Program-made: the position numbers and the translations under genes | Notes under the pieces: generated by a model | The model's database searches: none | The model's input: the letters and a program-made list of their open reading frames with translations, nothing else | Told to the model about the DNA's origin: nothing | Part shown: in pieces, positions 60,051-64,000 of the stretch | How positions within the stretch are numbered: position 1 is the first letter of the stretch | Layout: each line of letters begins with the position of its first letter | Assembly: GCF_037975245.1 (NCBI RefSeq) | Contig: NC_092565.1 | Coordinates: 5,715,999-5,779,998 of the forward strand | DNA: 64,000 nt | Direction of reading: 5' to 3' | Source of the DNA: Apostichopus japonicus | Taxonomy: Eukaryota > Echinodermata > Holothuroidea > Aspidochirotida > Stichopodidae

Positions 60051-61206
60051 GTAAGCAGTTGTTAGCATTATCTTTAGAACAGTTGGTTTATTGTTTAACA
60101 AATAAGACAAACCCTACAAGAAGTAAATCATCTTGTATCACATTTTAAAGTGCTATGCAATACGGTTGAATTGCTTCATAAATTCTCAAATAATATTTAG
60201 TAGTTTTTGTAGACGGTATGGTAGAAGTTTAAGTACTTTCGATTCTTTGCCGAAGACGAAAGGCATCTATGCGATGTGTGTCTGTAATGTGATTGACACC
60301 TCGGCGAGTAAACATGATAACACGTCGTGTGTAGCTTGTATGAACCTAGCACGTAGAATGTCCATGTCCCATTTTGATTTCTTGGTTGGTAAATGTTGTG
60401 GGTGGAGGTCAAACTCTTAAGATATAGCATATTTGAAAAATTATGCAAAAATGTCAAAAACCATAATATTTAGGAAAATATTAGTAGCACTCAATGTGTT
60501 GTGTTCTGTTGTGACAATGTAATGAAGACTAGACTTTGAACTTAGTCATCCGTTGAACAGTGAAGGTCATTGCAGAATATGTGCCACTATACATATATGT
60601 AGTAGTGAAATAGCACCCTCATACATCAAATGTACAGTAGCCAGTCTGTTCCTACAGTACATGCTACCCTTCACGTTCATTCCTCCCTGCTCATCTGTCT
60701 TGTCCTCTCAGTGTTGTATGATATATTATGGTAATAGGATTATTGAGTTCAAATGATCATATCAAAAATCTTGTGTGAAATGGTGCATGCATTCACTACT
60801 TACTTAAACGGTTGTTTGCAATAACTATAAATTGCATATTAATTGTTAAAGAGGCCATGACACGAAAAATCCAACTCATCGAGAGTAACTTCCTCTGAAT
60901 CTATGAGAAAATCTATGTTCAAAACTATCCTCAACACCTTGAAAACCTAAAGGACTAATTAGTAATTAACGTTTTAATATTCGCATCCGAAAATAGATAT
61001 CTGAGAATGCGATTTCACAACAAGACAATGATGACGTCATGTTAGGAACACACGTGCAAAGCTCAGGCATGTATCGGATGCGCGACGATCATACCGTTCC
61101 ATATACAGTACACGCACATTTACACTGAGAGAACAACCACTGTATTACGCTATATCGTTAGAAATTTCAAGTTTGTTTTACAACTGTTGTAAACTATCCG
61201 AGAGAA

Positions 61207-61420
61207 ATGCCGGTCCGTTGTGTTGTTGGGGCTGCATAAATATCATTACCCATGCAATTAGCCTTCATCCATGGCTGAAGGACGAAAAAAAACACGGCGA
61301 TTATGACCAAGTTAGTGCACAACACCAGCGCCGATTTCACTGGGCCTAGCCAGTATGCAGCTCCGAATGAAGCGAACACTTCACGGAAGCATACTACGAT
61401 CCCTCCTTTTTGTTATGAAA
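61207..61420 (+). pseudogene. Decayed THAP-domain exon of the transposon
   Basis: ATG at 61207 opens MPVRCVVGAA, the usual start of a THAP finger. Shifted frames then give SLHPWLKDEKKHGDYD, QRRFHW, VCSSE and EHFTEACYD, matching the later THAP landmarks (Cys-x-x-His within C.S.HF). In-frame stops and frame shifts occur within 40 codons, so it is inactive. THAP fingers bind the transposon ends in Kolobok and P-type elements. Confidence 0.65.
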
Positions 61421-63400
61421 TAAAACAAATGGACTTTAACGGTTCGACATAAAAGAGTCATTCTTTTGTCAAGTAATCCACAAAAAAACTACTCTGAAGA
61501 CCAGACCGGGGAACAGGAAACCTCCAATGGGGCAAGTGGCGATCCTTAGGAGGTAGCGCGCCGAGCACTAGTAGTACTATAGTATTAGCGTTACTACACT
61601 GAAGTCGCAATAGACGAAGAGATTTTACTGTATCATCTAAATTAACACCCCCTTCATTGCTCTATTGTATACTAATAAGCTATGAGGTTAGCTTCAGAAG
61701 CGATGGGTTACATCTTCAAGTGAACAAATCTCAGTGCCCCAATTTATTTCTGGAATATGCTGGATCAGTTAATTATAGCAATAATTTCTTATTCCTATTC
61801 CAGGAAAACCATTTATTATGTTGTGGAGGGAGGGGGGGTAATGGGGATGGGTCAAAATAGGTAGGTAAAAAGATTTTATTCCAAAGGTTGTTTAATTAAA
61901 TCTCAAAGCGATTTATTTTAAAGTCACAGAGCCAAAAATTCACACAACATAGTTCAAGTGTTAAATCATTGAACAAAATTTATTCAATATCAGTTCTAGA
62001 CAGTCATTCTGGTCAATCTGAACTAACATTAACAACAATCATTGTATTATATGACATAAAAGTAAAACTGTACTTTCCATAAACATTATCATTCTTAAAT
62101 TACACTAATGTAATTTGTGACATCAAAGGAGGTTAAAAGAAAACAACTTACATGAATTTTTTTGCTTTAAGCCTACAAAGCAGTTGCATGTCCATCGCTA
62201 TCAATCGTTGTTGTGACAAATTAATTAGAATAATCCAGAAGCAAATACAATACAGGGTTATTTAAACCAAGAAACACTGCACGACGCAACTCACATGCAA
62301 AAATGTTACCCACGCACGACTACACATACAACACTGATGGGCAATGTGAAACACAGCATCACACGCATTAAAACAATCGAAGACCATTAACAGGGTGTAC
62401 TGCTGAGTTTTTGAAGAAAGACTACAAAACAAACCAACTGCTGCTGAAGAAACAGTCTAAACATTCAAGAGTTCTGCTGCCTCCATTGGTCTTTATTATG
62501 ACTTTTCTGTCAAATATCATTGGTGATATGGATATTTTGGCTTCCAGATTAAAGGTACGAATCAAACGAGGTAAATGCCCCTAAAAAGGTCAATGCCCGT
62601 TCCCTTATGCACATATTATATGACATCACGGTCACGCCAATACTTGTGTCCAAATGAAAACATGCCTTTTCTTTTATTGTTGATGTTGGGTCTGGAAAAT
62701 AACCTTTTCATCCTGAATTAAAAGTCTTGAATTTCAAAATATCAACACTGAGGGAACCCTGACGGATTGATAATCCAACACAATCGTAGTTTAGAAAGGC
62801 TTCCTATACAATGAGTTTTCTCCTGGCAACTTGAATCCAGTGTAATGACCATTGGCTGGAAAATCACTTCTGATCCTTTGGACTGCACATGATGGTAGCA
62901 CAACCCTGACGTGTCTTGCTAGGAACCCCAAGTATCATTGAACCTGTTGACCGTAGGCTATGTATCTGTACTGCCTGGGAAAAAATTTATGAAAGTTCAA
63001 AATGTATTAATGTTGGCCATGATGTCCACAATAACAAGCAGGCACACAATGTACAGTTATGGTTACATTTGTTGTGATTTTACACCTTCCATGTATCATG
63101 AAACATTCTTTTGTTTCAGAAAATTGATTTGCAAAACTCCAGGCCAAAGTACTAGCCAAGTAATAATGAGTATGAAATAACACATATGCCTACCTAGCAT
63201 GGCTGCATAATGCAACTTACATCCCCGAGCCAAACTTTCAGTATGCAACCAACCCTACTAGTACTACACGCTCTACATATGGGTTGTAAGTTACCGTAAC
63301 ACAACGCACAATACGGTTTAGGGTGTTCCGCGAATTCCAACAACACATGCACAAAATGGACTGGATTTTGTTTTAAAATGCTTCGTTAATAAATTCTTAC

Positions 63401-63675
63401 CACGTTGTATGTTCCTTGCAATGGTTTCGAACGGATTTCTTCTTCGATATGTTGTGGAGCTTCAATTTCGGCTCGTTTAACAGGCTCGAACTGATACGGT
63501 TCTAACACCTCCGCTCCACCCTCAGCGTTCGGTTCAATATTGGAATGATCATCGCCTTCACTCTCTGCTTCGAATATGAGAAAGGGCACTCTAATTATAG
63601 ACCAATTTCACTGCCTAGTGAAGAACCATTATCACTTTGAACTTCGGTTGCCGCATTTGGCTCTGGATCCGCCAT
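63401..63675 (-). pseudogene. Transposon-associated first exon with PYQFEP motif, frame-broken
   Basis: ATG at 63675 gives MADPEPNAATEVQSDNGSSL, then TAA at 63597-63595. From 63589 another frame continues FLIFEAESEGDDHSNIEPNA and AEVLEPYQFEPVKRAEIEAP, ending at a good donor GTG|GTAAGAAT. The PYxFEP wording recalls the N-termini of invertebrate P2X7-like zinc-domain proteins that are common in repeats; this is recollection, not a search. One small frame shift separates the halves. Confidence 0.5.
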
Positions 63676-63808
63676 TTCACAGGAAATTTTGATTTGATAT
63701 CGCACTTGTGATCGGTGTTTTGTTTAGTAACTACTAGTGGTATGTGTACTTGTCTACTGTGTACGTGAATGGTACCGTAGCAGCGACAACAAATATGTGT
63801 TCAAAACG

Positions 63809-63826
63809 TGACGTCACATGACGTCA
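63809..63826. promoter_or_regulatory. Paired CRE palindromes in the transposon right end
   Basis: Two TGACGTCA sites (63809-63816, 63819-63826), ten bases apart, lie 134 bp upstream of the minus-strand ATG at 63675. A third is at 61032-61039 in the left end. TGACGTCA is the CREB/ATF site. Promoter use is inferred. Confidence 0.6.
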
Positions 63827-64000
63827 TGCGAATCGGAAAATTTTCGAGTAAACAAAGTTTCAAACGCCGAAAAGGGTAAATTCATTCTCAATTTTCGACT
63901 TGAAAAATCAAGTTTTAAACTGGCAGATTGGTTGATACATGTTTTAGAGAACATTCTTTGATGGATCCCAAAAATATAGGACTTTGAAATTTTCGTGTCA

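Larger units (their letters stand above)
60846..64000. mobile_element. Kolobok-like DNA transposon, >3.1 kb, right end cut by the window
   Basis: The left end is TTAAAGAGGCCATGACACGA. The last bases of the window, read inward, are TGACACGAAAATTT, the inverted copy of the same terminus. The right boundary should therefore lie about 12 bp beyond 64000. TTAA plus a THAP-type zinc finger remnant inside (61207-61420) points to the Kolobok superfamily. The two ends also share a subterminal block with ATGACGTCATGT and GAACACA. It lies in NPM intron 3. Confidence 0.75.

Noticed and set aside
60051-60845. Search for NPM exon 4
   Set aside because: No segment with the next core strands and valid splice sites was found before the transposon, nor within it; the exon must be beyond 64000.
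1-64000. CRISPR arrays, operons or bacterial-type genes
   Set aside because: The tandem repeats have no unique spacers, and the genes are intron-split; the window is eukaryotic.

Overview
This is a eukaryotic, AT-rich, intron-rich window from an animal genome. The coding exons have GT-AG introns and recognisably metazoan products. Transposon debris is dense, SINEs are tRNA-derived, and G/C homopolymer runs are frequent. My best guess is an invertebrate deuterostome, probably an echinoderm such as a sea cucumber; the gene identities are much firmer than the taxon. Most long open frames in the window are chance or repeat-derived, and the real genes are split into short exons.

Layout. (1) 3254-19236, minus strand: LHPP, a HAD-family protein-histidine/lysine and pyrophosphate phosphatase, complete in seven coding exons (275 aa). 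(2) 19.2-24.3 kb: intergenic, with a TTAA-flanked MITE just upstream of LHPP, a LINE reverse-transcriptase remnant split by another TIR element, and diverged long repeats. (3) About 27.8-31.05 kb, plus strand: a small gene of unknown function with a predicted helical/coiled-coil segment (208 aa; its 5' end is uncertain). (4) 31.1-39.2 kb: a repeat field holding a 47-49 bp minisatellite, an exact 152-bp tandem array of tRNA-like SINE heads, a triplicated fold-back repeat and a hAT-type MITE with perfect 8-bp target duplication. (5) 39232-47544, minus strand: SIL1, the ER nucleotide exchange factor for BiP, in seven coding exons. It carries an in-frame TAA at codon 327, inside an otherwise well-preserved exon. 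Its introns hold Penelope-type hammerhead ribozyme motifs and a 2.4-kb TIR element with a reiterated 15-bp motif. (6) 47.5-52.0 kb: a second copy of the TTAA MITE carrying two further nested transposons with clean empty sites. (7) 52053-54977, plus strand: a divergent homeobox gene of four exons (246 aa). (8) 56582 to beyond the window end, plus strand: the 5' half of a nucleoplasmin (NPM) gene. Its intron 1 holds a 770-bp element with a 9-bp target duplication. Its intron 3 holds a >3.1-kb TTAA-starting element with a decayed THAP domain, probably Kolobok.

The genes do not form a pathway. LHPP and the unknown gene are head to head, the unknown gene and SIL1 converge, SIL1 and the homeobox gene are head to head, and the homeobox gene and NPM lie in tandem. 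The most interesting material is the mobile DNA: at least nine terminal-inverted-repeat elements, several built from many copies of one short motif. The hammerhead ribozyme cluster, the SIL1 nonsense codon and the divergent homeodomain are the other main points.
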